A DNA stretch of 64,000 nucleotides from Lentinula raphanica (Eukaryota; Basidiomycota; Agaricomycetes; Agaricales; Omphalotaceae). This document shows positions 11,071 to 22,089 of this stretch, piece after piece. The notes beneath the pieces were generated by a model. That model made no database searches and was not told where the DNA came from. It saw only the letters and a program-made list of their open reading frames with translations. The stretch covers positions 186,001 through 250,000 of the forward strand of contig JANVFP010000043.1 of NCBI GenBank assembly GCA_027919835.1, in the 5' to 3' direction. The position numbers and the translations under genes were made by a program. Each line of letters opens with the position of its first letter. Position 1 is the first letter of the stretch.

Positions 11071-13617
11071 ATGTCCTCCACTCGCCGAGGTCGTGTGTCG
11101 ACAGCTGACAAGAGCAACGTCACTGGTTCAGACCTTTCTGGTACCCCTGCTGTGGGCTCTGGCCAAGAAGTGGGTGCACAAACTCGAAGTGCAAAGCGCA
11201 AACTAAACCCAGAAAAAAGTTAGTGAGCTACGGTGACTTACCATTTATTACTAACCTTCAACAAATATGCCAGAGACTGATAAAGAACCAAAATCGAAGC
11301 ATAGCTCCAGTACACATGAGCCAGCTATGAAGAAAAGCAAGGCTTCGAGTGTAAAGACCACGACGCCGACTATTGCGGCAACCAAGACCTCAAAAAGCAA
11401 GGTGTCACAGAAGTCTACCGCTACTTCGAAGCCAAATGCAAAGTCTTCAACCACACGCAATACCCAGTTGCTAAGTTCGAAAGCTATACATGCTGAGCAG
11501 TCTGTTGACTCAGCCCCGAAACGAAGTATGTCAATTTAGACCTACCTCTGTCCACTGTACCTGACAATGGTTCCGACAGGGGGAAGACCACCCACTATTC
11601 TCTCAGAGTCTGACCAAGACTCAGATAGAGGTCTGTCACTGAGTTATTCAAGTAGTGCAGTGTTGTGTGTCATAACTAACCAACCTCTTATTCTCTAGAC
11701 ATTGTTCCTGTTAACCACGAGCACGATACTCAGACCAAAGAAGCCCAAGAAGATGAATTTGAAGAAGAGGAAGCTACGGACCAAGAAGATGAAGAGATGT
11801 TGCCAGATGAGCGGCAAGGAGACCAGGATGCTGCTCGGTATCTTGAGAATGAGGTCTGTACATTGCTCACAGATATCATTCAACCTCTGAAGGCTCATTG
11901 TAGGCCCCTCGTATCACGACCATTGGAAGTCCGAAGGAAAGAAGTGCCAGCAGTCGTACGTGACTCAAATCTTATTCACACCAAATACCTCTAATCTATT
12001 TGTTTCGGTAGCTGCTGCCAGTGAAGTTGACGGCAACAAAAAGGCTGCGGTAGCCGCAAATGTATGCTTCGTTCAATTCTATACTATGTCAGCATTTTCA
12101 AACCGCCTTCAGATTTCCAAAAAGGTGGCTCAACGACGACAGGATGAAGTGCGTATCCCGTTATATTGGTATGATGATACTTACACTCATCATACTATCT
12201 TCAAGCTTCCGGTTGTCTCAGGGACTATTCTTCATGTCGCACATGCCGGAAGAACTCCAAAGCAAGCTGGTCAGGCAGACAGGAAGCTCGAAACCACTGC
12301 CGAAGACATGACTCCATGGCTATCTCGGACTGATATCATACTCAAATCATATACCGAAGCCACCCGTACATTCAAGGTATCCAAAATGGATCAAAATTCT
12401 TCGATCAAGCAAGTTCTGGCCAAAGCTATCACACCTGGTGTTTTCTTGATTCTCTCTGTGACACCCAACCGCGTTGCTGACAAGGGCCCTGATTCGGATG
12501 AAGAAGAAGATGACAAAAACTGTCCTCTCACTGTGATTGGGCTAAGAACGATGTCACTTAATGCTCTGATATGGGCTGCAGAACAGTTAGGGTTTGACGG
12601 AGAATATGATATCGCAGACCGGTTAGAGAATGGAAATCCTACCCGATATATTGACCCATTAGTGGGATATGTAAGATTTCCCTTGATTATTGGCGGCAAC
12701 AGGCATTCTAACATAAATGGTCTCTTGACTCTTCGATTAGGTTGTACAACGTGTCACCTTGGAGCGAGGCACACTCAAAGGGTTTTCTACCGTTGTCCTT
12801 TCAGCGTATGGTATTGATGAATCACCTGAGGGAATCACGAAGGCTCGGGAACTGCTTCGTGAGGGTCTTTACATTTATCCTCTTGATGCGGTGCGTGATT
12901 TTGCTATCGTCGAAATTATATGTGTGTCTCATGTGACCATAGAAAGGAAAGTATAGATACGACCGACCTTTTGGACACGATGCCTTCACCAAGTACATGA
13001 AGGAGGCGTTCTTTGGCAATTCAAAATTTGCCAATAATTTCATTGCACCATACAAGCGAGCACTTTTCAAGTCATCTTCGGTGGTCAATCCAAACCGTGC
13101 GCTAGAGCTTGAGCTTCCCAAGGCCATGCTGGCAATGGCAGGAAGTGTGGTATGCAGATTTCACGTTCATGAAACATTATCTACGATCTAATATTTCTTT
13201 CAGATTCATGCCATCTTGCAAGATGTCGGTGAAAGCAAGAGAGACAATTTTCCGCCTCCTGGATTAAGCACTCAATGGCATACTCTCATCCTCATCCTTG
13301 ACAATCTTGAAGCCCATGACAAGCCCGCATATCATGCTTATATTCACAAACTGTATAAGAAAGCTTCGTATGTGCTAGGCCTATCTGGTGACACTCCTTT
13401 CTAATATAGAAACTGTCTTAGCAACACCGTCGGGCTTGCAAACCATGGTCTAAGCCGCCGGGAGGTTCTGAATAGACTTGATCTCGAGGCTTGGTCCCGT
13501 AATGATACAGACGAGGACAGCGGTATGGATGAGGATGGATACAACAAGGACGGATACAACGAGGGTGGACACAACAAGGACGGATACAACGAGGATGGAC
13601 ACAATGAGGACGAGTAA
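11071..13617 (+). CDS. DUF6532-like protein, multi-exon, carried by the transposon
   Basis: The first exon starts at ATG 11071 with a Ser/Thr-rich, basic N-terminus. It splices (donor at 11218) to a Lys/Ser-rich exon and then an acidic one with RYLENEVCTLLTDIIQPLK. A middle part includes RFPKRWLNDDRMK; splicing between 11955 and 12400 is not fully settled because two frames look coding. From about 12742 the chain reads RGTLKG..TVVLSAYGI, REGLYIYPLDAY, then FTKYMKEAFFGNSKFAN, LELELPKAMLAMAGSVIHAIL, W and HAYIHKLYKKAS. This order matches the DUF6532 domain found in many Agaricomycete proteins of unknown function. The tail is a short DGYNKDGYNE repeat ending at TAA 13615-13617. The role is unknown; its place between the TIRs suggests cargo or an accessory gene. 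Confidence 0.65.
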
Positions 13618-13969
13618 TATCCTTTTTGGCCGCTCTACGTATATTAATATAGTGATAAAATCTGTTCTAATGCCGTTTTTCTTCTAATTATCATGGTTTA
13701 CACACATCTCAAACAGTTCAAGAATTCTATGTCTTGATAATGAGTGATAGTCTAATGCTAACATTGATTTCCTCTCTAATTATTGCCCTATACACATATC
13801 ACAACATACAATAATATGAATAAGCCCATCTAATAAGCCATAGTCTACTGCTAATGATAGATAATTAACACCAAGCTGCAAAAGAGACCGGATAATTAGC
13901 ATAAAAAGTGTTAACTCACCGACACACATTATTTCCGATAATATTTGAAAGTTACAGCTAGTTATCAAT
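13618..13969. promoter_or_regulatory. Right subterminal region of the 8.6-kb transposon
   Basis: AT-rich and without a gene. Short motifs such as TCTAATGCTAA, CTAATTAT and TGATAATGAGTGATAG recur and partly mirror the left subterminal region. These are probably transposase binding repeats. Confidence 0.45.
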
Positions 13970-13998
13970 TATTATCCAGAGACCGTTTTCCTGATGTC

Positions 13999-14036
13999 AG
14001 GCAATCTATTTTTGTGCGATTTCCCTCTGCATTCCG
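13999..14036. repeat. 38-bp island of the host repeat between two transposons
   Basis: The segment reads AGGCAATCTATTTTTGTGCG and onwards to CTCTGCATTCCG. It corresponds to 5168-5205 in the first repeat unit and to 19974-20010 in the third. It continues the target unit broken at 5417 and is broken again after 14036. Confidence 0.8.
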
Positions 14037-15454
14037 CATCAGGAAAAAAAGAACCGTATCTATATCAATGTGTATGCTCCGTAGCTCTAGTAGCAAAGTA
14101 CACGGTCCCCCCTATCAGTATTATAATGTAGCGCTGAGCTACCACTCTGTATTGCTCCGTATCACTCTGTATTTGTTGGCTCACTGTTCTGTATTAATCT
14201 GTATCACTGTGTAACATGAAGGGATATGTCCACAGTGTATTGTAGGCATATTGTAGCACTATATACCTAATTCGTACCCAGTCTGTAGTGAACCAGACCT
14301 AGCCGCAGTGGTCAAATTTCCTTGATATTTGGTGCGCAGCAGACAACAAAGAAATTGACGACGAAATCATATTGACCAAACATATATCCTAAGTACATTT
14401 ACACTCCTTGAACGGTCAAGCTCCATATACAGCGAGACAATATTTACACATCCAGCATTATTTACTCTTCACTAGTAAGGTGAGCGGAAGGGAGTGGTGC
14501 AAGCACAAGACGTTGCGAGCATCAGGATTCAAAGCGAGGTGGTGGAAGGTGAGAGGTAGTGGCAGGTAAAGATTACAGATTACTATAGGGCAAACAAGGT
14601 CAGGAGGACTGTCGTAGTAAGTAGAAAGAAAGAATGACACACCTCTGCATGCATTAGCCTTTCCGAGGGTCCAGAGAAGCTTACACCCCTTCAAAGGTGT
14701 GTATCATAAGCTATGCGACGGTGCGACGGAAAAAACTGCATGTTGGGCATGCAAAAAGGTGAACTACAAGAAAATATGGGAGAGCAAAGCTTTCACATAC
14801 CTCAAGCATTGACAAACACAAGAAAGTATGAGCTTGAAAGAGTCGTTGATACCTGTAAGAAAAACTTATGTTAGTTCTATTGAGAGAAAAGAAACAGCCT
14901 GGAAACATACCTCCTTGAGACGCTGGCCTGCCACGTCATCATAGTCCCTGTCCCGCTAGCATAATTAAACAGCCTTGCTACTTATGCTGACTATCCTTCT
15001 ACACTGTAAGAGCAAGAGAAAACAGTCAAGGAGGGAGAAGGAATGGATAGTGGTCTACGGTGGTGGTCTACGGTGGTGTGTGATGGAAATACAAAACGAA
15101 GAGTGCAGAGCTGGCTATTTACATAATCATATATACTGATTCCATGCCACTTATAGCGCTGGCTCGGCACGGGCTTGACAAAAATTCACCAAGTCCATCG
15201 CCGCAATATAAGGCAATACAAATATGGTGCTGGCACCATACCGACTCATCAGTATGATATTTATTGATCTGCCATAGATACATGGTTTATGGAGAGCCCG
15301 GGTAAATGTATGGATAATATAGTGCTATACACTGAGACCAGGTAACGATTCATATTATACAGAGTGATACAGATACATTAGACAACGCTACAGGTACTAC
15401 GGAGTATACAGAGCACATAGTGCATGATACATAGTATTTCACTGTTTCCTGATG
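14037..15454. mobile_element. 1,418-bp non-autonomous element related to the 8.6-kb transposon
   Basis: The left end begins CATCAGGAAA and the right end is its reverse complement, TTTCCTGATG. The first ten terminal bases equal those of the 8.6-kb element. CG flanks both sides (14035-14036 and 15455-15456), and the undisturbed target is seen at 20008-20020. Subterminal motifs CTCTGTATT, CTGTATCACT and GCTCCGTA on the left face TACAGAGTGATACAG and TACGGAGTATACAGAG on the right. No transposase or other gene is recognisable inside; only short open frames occur. Movement by the transposase of the larger element is a reasonable inference. Confidence 0.75.
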
Positions 15455-15456
15455 CG

Positions 15457-15968
15457 ACTCGATCGAACAGATAGCTGGATGCCAAGAGGCTTGCACCCTC
15501 TTGTACCATATGTTCTGAGAGAGTTGTTTCCCGTCGTTTCATCGGTTTCTTCATCGATTTTCTCAAGCACCGCACCAGACTGCATCTCACTTCAGAACCG
15601 ACACCGTCGTTCACCGTCGTATCGATGATTTCAATTGAAAGTTGCGACATCAAACCTCAAAGTACCTTGTGGGCAATGAGGTACAATCTAAAAGGGTTGC
15701 ATTTCACTTGCCCCCACTAGCATGTGTAGTGCGCCTTTTGGCTGATTCCACAAGTTTTTTTCTCTTTTTTTCCGTTTTCCCAGCTCAGTCCAGATATGCG
15801 GCGCGAGGGTAAGCGGTATGTATCATCAGTATATAAAGTCAACTGGGGCTCACATGAATCTACATCACTTCTTCAGAAAACTTCGACTTTCACGTATTCG
15901 CTGGTCGACCTTTTCCCAAATCTTTTGCTGGCAAAACACTTTGGGACGATTTTGAAACTGTTGTCATC
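15457..15968. other. Remainder of the interrupted host repeat, then gene upstream region
   Basis: 15457-15600 matches 20013-20150 (CGACTCGAT.GAACAG, then GCTTGCACC and GAGAGAGTTGTT-like segments). 15608-15650 carries ACCGTCGTTCACCGTCGTAT, which reappears inverted near 23815-23860. The rest is upstream sequence of the small secreted-protein gene. Confidence 0.6.
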
Positions 15969-16504
15969 ATGCGTTTCAACATCCTTTACCCTCTCTTCAT
16001 TCTCTTCGCCGTCGTGCACGCTGCGCCCGTGGGCGAAGCTCCCTCGGCTGCTGGGGTGAGTTAATTTCAATTGAACTTGGCTTCAAGTCGATCACTGAAT
16101 GAACGATTTGACAGTTGAATCAGGAGGCCGTACAAGCTGGTTCCTCAGACCTCGCCATTCCATCTGGCGCAATCCAAGCATTACAGGAGAATGAGGTCGG
16201 AGTTGTCTTTTCCAAAGAAGGGACGCGGGATTCCTCACAGGATTCAAAATTGGACACCTTGTTCTTCGAAAACTCTCCAGTCAAAGTCACACTGTTCAGG
16301 AACTTGCGTGCGAATTACAGGATATTTGGTGATAAAGCCCATTCTTCTCCAGAATGTCCTTTCGTCCAGTTCATAACATTCGACAAGGAAGGTCGGATAT
16401 ATGACGTGAAGATGAGCACGCGAGTCGGAGACGCATACAACAACTGGTCTATCCATGACGTCAAAACGGGCAAGAAAGTTGGGGGCGTGGGTGATCGTAA
16501 GTGA
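15969..16504 (+). CDS. Small secreted protein, ~158 aa
   Basis: Exon 1 (15969-16054) encodes a signal peptide, MRFNILYPLFILFAVVHAAP, with cleavage likely after the AHA-like site. A short GT-AG intron (16055-16113) leads in phase to a second exon ending at TGA 16504. The mature chain is hydrophilic, contains one Cys (SPECPFVQFITFDKEG) and ends with a Lys- and Gly-rich tail. No domain was recognised. Small secreted proteins of unknown role are common in these fungi and may act outside the cell. The start was chosen because it gives a complete signal peptide just before the intron. Confidence 0.7.
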
Positions 16505-17024
16505 TAGCTCAGTCAACTGTCAAACGTGGGACTGATATAGTTTGGTCTACGGTAGCCACGAAAAAGTTCTAGATAGCGTATGATGGAGGCCCTTGCTCGT
16601 TCTTCAGGATCTCTCATCGCTCAAGCCGACAACTTTTCATGTTACATTCATTCATAGACCCCTTAAATTGCATCGATCGTTTCTTGGGACTGGATTTTCT
16701 CAGTACATGTAGAAATTCATTTCTTGAACATCGTCCGGGTAACGGCAAGTACACGCAACTAGAGTACATATCCTTTATCACAGAATCGTTGATTATGGTA
16801 TCATGAGCAGAGTCATGAACATGAGTTTTGAGTCGATTGAAGTTCTTGCTCTGAGGCCAGTATGCAATGAAATTCTCGAGATAGAACAAGCACAACGGGC
16901 CTCCAACTTTGCTGAACATAACTTGTCAAGTTCACAAGAGAATCCCCTAGAATCCCTCGTAAAGACTGGACCGACTTGGATAAGTAGCTGGATCTGGATC
17001 AACTGCTTCAAGAAACCTACAGCC
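16505..17024. other. Intergenic, nothing recognised
   Basis: Short open frames only; no motif, repeat or duplicated segment from elsewhere in the window was identified. Confidence 0.4.
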
Positions 17025-18400
17025 TCAGCATGAGTGCCGTTCAAGAGATTCAGAAAGGTATTTGTGATGCATCGGACATGAAGTTCTGTCAGGCAATCTA
17101 ACTTTCCTTTCGAGCTTTGTTTGACAGATGATGAACAATGATTGAAATGTATGTAGTATCAGCTTAGGAGCTTGAAGATCGAACTGACCAAACAAAATAA
17201 GGATACAAGGAGGGAAATTGCAAGAGCGCATAAACTTGTCACAGGCCGTTCTTAGTAAATCGTCCCCAACCGGCGTCCAAACCTCATTCCACTTCAAGAA
17301 CAACCAGCTGAACACACTTCCTCTACCTTTGTCTTGACTTGCTTTGCCTCCTTTGAGCCCCCTTGTGGTATGCACGCACTCCGAACCACCGAGTAAGCCA
17401 CCCACTGCGCTCCCGATTGCGACACTGACGAGACGCATCGGCGTCGAACCGAAAACGTGCGGACACGGTTGGGGCAAAGGTGTAGGTGTAAGTCAAAAAT
17501 GCGTCAAGCTCACGTTCGCAAAAGGAGGGTTTGCGTTGTGAGGGTTTGCGGGAATGAATAATGTGATTTCAGTGCATGGAACGAGAGGATAGCGAAGCCA
17601 AAGATGATGACGATAACGCGGTTGGCACGGTTGTCATATGAAAAGACCCACCAGCAGCAGCCAGCAGCTTTGAGCCGGGTGAACATTTGATTCGAACAAA
17701 ATCAACTTCGGAAACAGAGAACCAACAACTTTACAAACTTGCTCATACAGAGGAATATCCCCATCGAGATTGATGTGAGTGATACGTCTGAGTTCGTGCG
17801 ATTGTCGTGTTCAGCACTGTCTCGCAGTGCCACATCGAGCGGCCAGGTCGTGCTTTGAATCCGGTTGGGGCAGTCCTCAGTAGAGCCTTTGTCAACGTCT
17901 ACTCCCCGTGCCTTGTGCACCTTCCCCGGCAGCACGAGTGTGTGTAGAAAAACGAGCTAGGAGTCAAGTTCGATCTTCGCATACTGAGCCACTAGATATC
18001 TCCTCTCCTTGCTTCGACAAAATCGTCACTGAAGCGTCCAACGTATTGAGAGAGAGCAGTCCCAAGTATGGCTATGGTGTTGATGCTGCATGTTGTTTTA
18101 GGAAGGGTGGCCATAGCTTTTGAGTAGAAGAAAAGATGGACAATTGGACAAGAGGTCGGAGTGAAAGAGAGTTGTAGCTCGTGGGAAAGAAGAGGAAAGA
18201 AGTAGACGAGTATGCAAAATAGGGGCACTTTCTCTGTAACCCTCACTTCCACACTCGTATCAACGCTGGTCTTCTACGGCCAAGCTCGCGACTCATGAGC
18301 TCAAGTCACGCGCTCATAAAGGACCATGCTCGACGTTGGCGACGTGTATCATCGAGTTCTTCATAAGACACGGACCAAGCTGAAGACGAGCTGCCGCTTC
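17025..18400 (-). pseudogene. Decayed copy of the SH3-PX-BAR sorting nexin gene
   Basis: Blocks of this region match the intact gene at 26503-29240 in the same order and orientation. 17250-17590 matches its last exon (CPHVF.STPMR.VSVAIGSAV). 17630-17830 matches the coiled-coil exon boundary, and 17900-17960 the segment around KVHKARG/KVYKV. 17985-18070 matches the PX end (FSDDFVEARRGDI), and 18100-18400 the start codon region and upstream sequence. Most of the SH3 and PX coding between the last two blocks is missing and frames are broken. It is a segmental-duplication pseudogene that retained introns, so it is not a retrocopy. Its 3' end lacks the early stop seen in the intact gene. Confidence 0.8.
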
Positions 18401-18691
18401 CTTCGAAAGTTGTCAGCTATGGGGCTCTATAGGGCTGGAGGAGCGTCCTAAGATACCTCTGAGAACCTTACCGTTGAAGAACTTCGTTCTTCTTCTCCAT
18501 CGGTCACAGTGAGTTTGCTCATGGTCACCCTTATGCGTCTAATAGTATTACCTGTAGCCGTCGCTCGTCTCAAATTTGAGAACGAGATCACAATTCACAA
18601 TTCAAGATCGTCACCCTACTTGTGAGATCAACTATACAACTCACTGTATAGCTCCAATGTACAGTACTCTTCCCCGACCTTCCGAAAGATT
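18401..18691. other. Intergenic, nothing recognised
   Basis: No coding or repeat signal was seen between the sorting-nexin pseudogene and the proline-rich fragment. Confidence 0.4.
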
Positions 18692-18728
18692 ATGAAACCA
18701 TTCTCCCTCCAACAATTACTCACCGCAA

Positions 18729-19175
18729 ATGCAAACGCAAGATACTTCACAAAAACGCACTGCTCCGATGGAAACAAGAATTCATCGACTGGAGCTAGGC
18801 TGCTCAAGGCAGGACCAAACTCCCTCCGCCTGTTCCCCCAATGCCTTCAATCGCATCGATTTCCACTCCCACTACTTTAGTTCGCGCCAGCCTGTACCGC
18901 ATCCACCTTCGTCACCTCACGCTTCGTCTCCGCCCGTTCCTTCTGCGAATGCTTCTGCTCCAGAGTCTTTGGCAGCAGCGAAGGAAGCCCCACCATCATC
19001 TCCTTCAACACCCACTCCCTTCCGCAGCCACAGCTGGTGACGATGTTCCTCCCAGGCCTGTTTTCAAAGCCCCTCTTCTCGAGGACGAAGATCTGCCTCC
19101 TCGTCCGACATACACAGAGCTACATCCAGAACCGGAAGAGCTTGACGCACTGCCGCGTCTGCAGACGAGGAAAAA
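18729..19175 (+). pseudogene. Proline/serine-rich coding-like fragment, frameshifted
   Basis: From ATG 18729 a frame rich in Pro and Ser runs to 19040. Reading would continue more naturally in the adjacent frame as DDVPPRP, then EDEDLPPRPTYTE and PEPEELD to about 19175. The sequence then joins the second methyltransferase relic. This looks like a remnant of another gene placed next to the relic. No family was recognised. Confidence 0.35.
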
Positions 19176-19660
19176 GCCATGCAAATAATGGGGCAAACAC
19201 GACTCCACTCTTCGACGATGATGAAGGAGACTCAGGAGAAAGTCCAGTCACAACTGCTTCAACGCTTTCTATGTATTAACGAAGATAAATTAAGCTTTCT
19301 TAGTGCCATCGTCGGCGTCCTCTAAATCTTCTGATACAATTGCATCCTCATCGCAATTATCCAGAGACCATACTCTTCCCTCCCAGCTGATGGTTCGAGC
19401 TCAATCCAAGACCCAGAACCTTCACTTTCATCCCTTGGAACTCACCCAGACATCCATCCAACCTCACTCCATCCTTCTTTCCCATTCTCTCCTTCCTCAG
19501 GTCAACGAGAGAACGAGGGAACACGAATGACTCAGACAAGTGCGACCAACATCGCACTCTCCGTCAGGATCCGTTGTTCACCATCGTCAACATCGGCGTC
19601 GACCGAAGGCTAATCGTGGATCGAAAACAACAACTGAAGATGTACCGTACCGGGTGTGGA
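19175..19660 (+). pseudogene. Second, more decayed tRNA m3C methyltransferase fragment
   Basis: Matches 4115-4560 along its length: CCATGCAAAT..GGGGCAAAC near 19180, the acidic insert (DDDEGDSGES), and the terminal region corresponding to LGVDRRLIV and the QLKMYRV ending near 19645. It has stops and indels, including one ending the frame at about 19277. The catalytic region is absent. The right flank continues into the third copy of the host repeat, so fragment and repeat were duplicated together. Confidence 0.75.
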
Positions 19661-19789
19661 TGCAGAGTCTGTACAAATGCTCGGCGCTCATCGCCCGTGT
19701 ACGGTGTAGCTGCTGACTAGTAATATCGAGGCTAGAGCAAGCCTCAGGCCCCCTTGTTTCGGTGTTTCGTTCTCGACAATCTTTCTGAG

Positions 19790-20060
19790 CCGTTTTGCTC
19801 AGGACTCTTCAGCCCTTTCCTTGGCGCCCTTCGCCGCTGGACTCCAGTTCAAGTTGGATGCTGATAACACAGAGGGATTTTCTGGATACAGAAGCACCCG
19901 GGATGCACCGCGAGCAATGTGTTCCGAACGTAGTATTCAGATATCGACTGATATCGGTGACTTGGGCCCTTTGGGCAATCTATCTTTGTGCTATCTCCCT
20001 CTGCAATACGACTCGATTGAACAGAATGCTGTATGCCAAGTAAAACATCCAAGCCTATCC
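19790..20060. repeat. Third copy of the host repeat, without transposon insertion
   Basis: Contains the same CTGATATCGGTGACTTGGGC followed directly by CCTTTGGGCAATC and CTCTGCAATACGACTCGAT. It therefore shows both pre-insertion sites used by the two transposons at 5418 and 14037. Confidence 0.8.
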
Positions 20061-20249
20061 AAGCTTGCACCACATGTATTGAGGGAGTTGTTTTCCTCAG
20101 TTCCTTCATCCATTTTCGCAAGCACTGCACCATATACGGTGCATCACACAGCATCAGACTCCAAGCTACAACACCGCGGCTGTCAGAACCTTTCTACTTT
20201 TAGAAAAATCATTGGAAAAAATTTGGGAAATCCCAAAATTCTGGTAATC

Positions 20250-22089
20250 ATTCGATAACTGGAAAACAAGGATTTGCTGCTCTACAAAAACTTGAGCAAA
20301 AATATTCTTTCTCAACTTGCGGAAGTGGGCCACCGCGCTGCGCGCGTGGCATGTACTCGTCCGGAATGTTACTGTTTAACAGTGCATGTATAACAAAGCG
20401 GAAGGTTTATAATCACAGTTTGTTGTTAGGTCCAAATGTTCCAAAGAACCAGATTCCTTCACCATAGCACCCCCATTCAGCATACTATCATGTACAAAAA
20501 CATCACCAGATTGAGAAAAAATTCTTGAATTGAAGTGTGCTTGTTCAATGCTGAAGTAAGAAATCCCAGTGAGCTTGTAATGAACAACATTATTCTGAAT
20601 AGTTACATGATTGATAAGGATGAAGGATGGGTCATATATGGACTCAAAAACAAAAGTAAGATCACTATCCTAAAAGAATATTAATTAATTAGCGGTGAAA
20701 GAAAAAATAAAAATAAAACTAAAACATACTCTTATCACACGACAAAGGGGAGGAGAGGAGAAAGATTTTTTGGAGACATCTTTCATTTTCTGGATGATGA
20801 AAACAATTGAGTCAGTGATGGTCGCTAGAGCAAGGTCATCTGCGCAAGAAAGAATCAAGAAGAAAGATGAGAAAGGCGGAAAGAAAAATAGGGAAAAAAG
20901 AAAACCTTTTGTAGAACGGACTTCCAACATTGAGCCTCGCGAAGATGATAAAGATATAAAGGATGATCCGGCAGAACAAAATGTTCTTCAGCAAGCCATA
21001 CAGACAACGCATCATGTTCCATGCTAGTAGAGAACCATAGAATGAATGTAAGAGCAGAAAGAACAAAAAAGGATAATCACAGAGGAGGGGTGAAAGAATT
21101 AATGGAGGAACGACCAGGAAACAGTGGAGAAGAGGATGACGGATAAACAGCATGGGAAGACAACGGAAGAGGTGCAGAGAGAGAGGATTGATGCAAATGA
21201 GATGTGGTGAAATCCAATGTGGAGGCGACAGAGTCATGGATGTGAAACAAATTTTTCTGAGGTGAGGCCGGGAAAAATTGGGACTGTAGAGAAAGACAAC
21301 AAGAGGAAACGCAGGTGAAAAAAATAGAAAAGATCAAACGAAGGAGAGAAGAAAAAATTACCCTGAGATCAGAGAACATGCTGTGAAACCAGCGCAAGTG
21401 ATAATCGACATCAAGTATGTTGTTGGAAAATAGAAGCAACATGATAGTGCACAGAAACAACAAGAAAATGCCATGGTCAGGGAATGTAGAGACAGGGACG
21501 TCCAGTGAAAGATTTTCAGCAACTCAAGAGGACATACTATCGAACTAAAGAACATAAGAAAAACAGAAAAAGACAGAGGGGGGTCAAATATAATTATAAC
21601 ATATCACAGTCCAAATCCTGCAATAATTCACAAATATAATCAAGAAAATCGTCATCTGAATAGTGGAAGTCACGAGCAGTCGATATAGCATGGACCATGG
21701 AGGGAGTCAGAGGTTTCATTAAGGAAATCGAAGATAACAGTGGAAGAAGAAGCAGAAAAAAGCAGGATGATACGATACGATGAAAGTGGGCGATAACTTA
21801 ATAATAACTTATAAGACTCAAGAGGAAGAAGAGGTACCCACGTGAACAAGCGAAATAACGTGACTAAGTGAGACAACGTGACAAAAACCCAAATTGAGCG
21901 ATAAAAACCCAAAAAGGCGATTTTTAATTTTACTTTGACAGATTTCCCACGCCAAACGGGCTATAGGACGATTCCTTCATTTCATTCCGGACTCGTAAAA
22001 TCTTTTCGAAGTTGAAAATTTTCGGTCCACCCCGGGACGCCCCGGATCGGCGCGGACCAGAGATTTCTAGCGTTGGAAAAGTTTTGAGA
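20250..22089. other. AT-rich interior left of the palindrome; coding doubtful
   Basis: Several short minus-strand frames occur, including 34 residues beginning MVHAISTARDFHYSDDDF (about 21590-21695) and a coding-like stretch EHDALSVWLAEEHFVLPDHP near 20920-21030. They do not join into a convincing gene, and no family was recognised. A GC-rich patch near 22030-22070 (CCCCGGGACGCCCCGGATCG) stands out from the AT-rich surroundings. Confidence 0.35.

Larger units (their letters stand above)
5418..13996. mobile_element. 8,579-bp Plavaka-like DNA transposon with perfect 27-bp TIRs and TC target duplication
   Basis: The left end at 5418-5444 begins CATCAGGAAAACGGTCTCTG. The reverse complement of 13970-13996 matches it at all 27 positions. 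TC is present immediately outside both ends (5416-5417 and 13997-13998), and the empty target can be read at 5150-5170 and 19965-19985. The interior holds an intact transposase on the minus strand, a small coiled-coil gene on the minus strand and a multi-exon DUF6532-like gene on the plus strand. A 2-bp duplication fits the CMC/CACTA-related Plavaka group, although the ends are not CACTA. Perfect ends, matching duplication and an open transposase frame suggest recent activity. Confidence 0.9.

Noticed and set aside
11960..12817. A single uninterrupted exon of 285 codons inside the DUF6532-like gene
   Set aside because: Clear GT-AG introns and frame changes (for example RFPKRWLNDDRMK in another frame, and the splice before VQRVTLERGTLKG) show that the gene is multi-exon here; the long frame partly reads through introns.
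20695..21027. Lys/Glu-rich 110-codon frame on the plus strand
   Set aside because: The composition follows from purine-rich DNA; the opposite strand has equally open frames and no motif is present.
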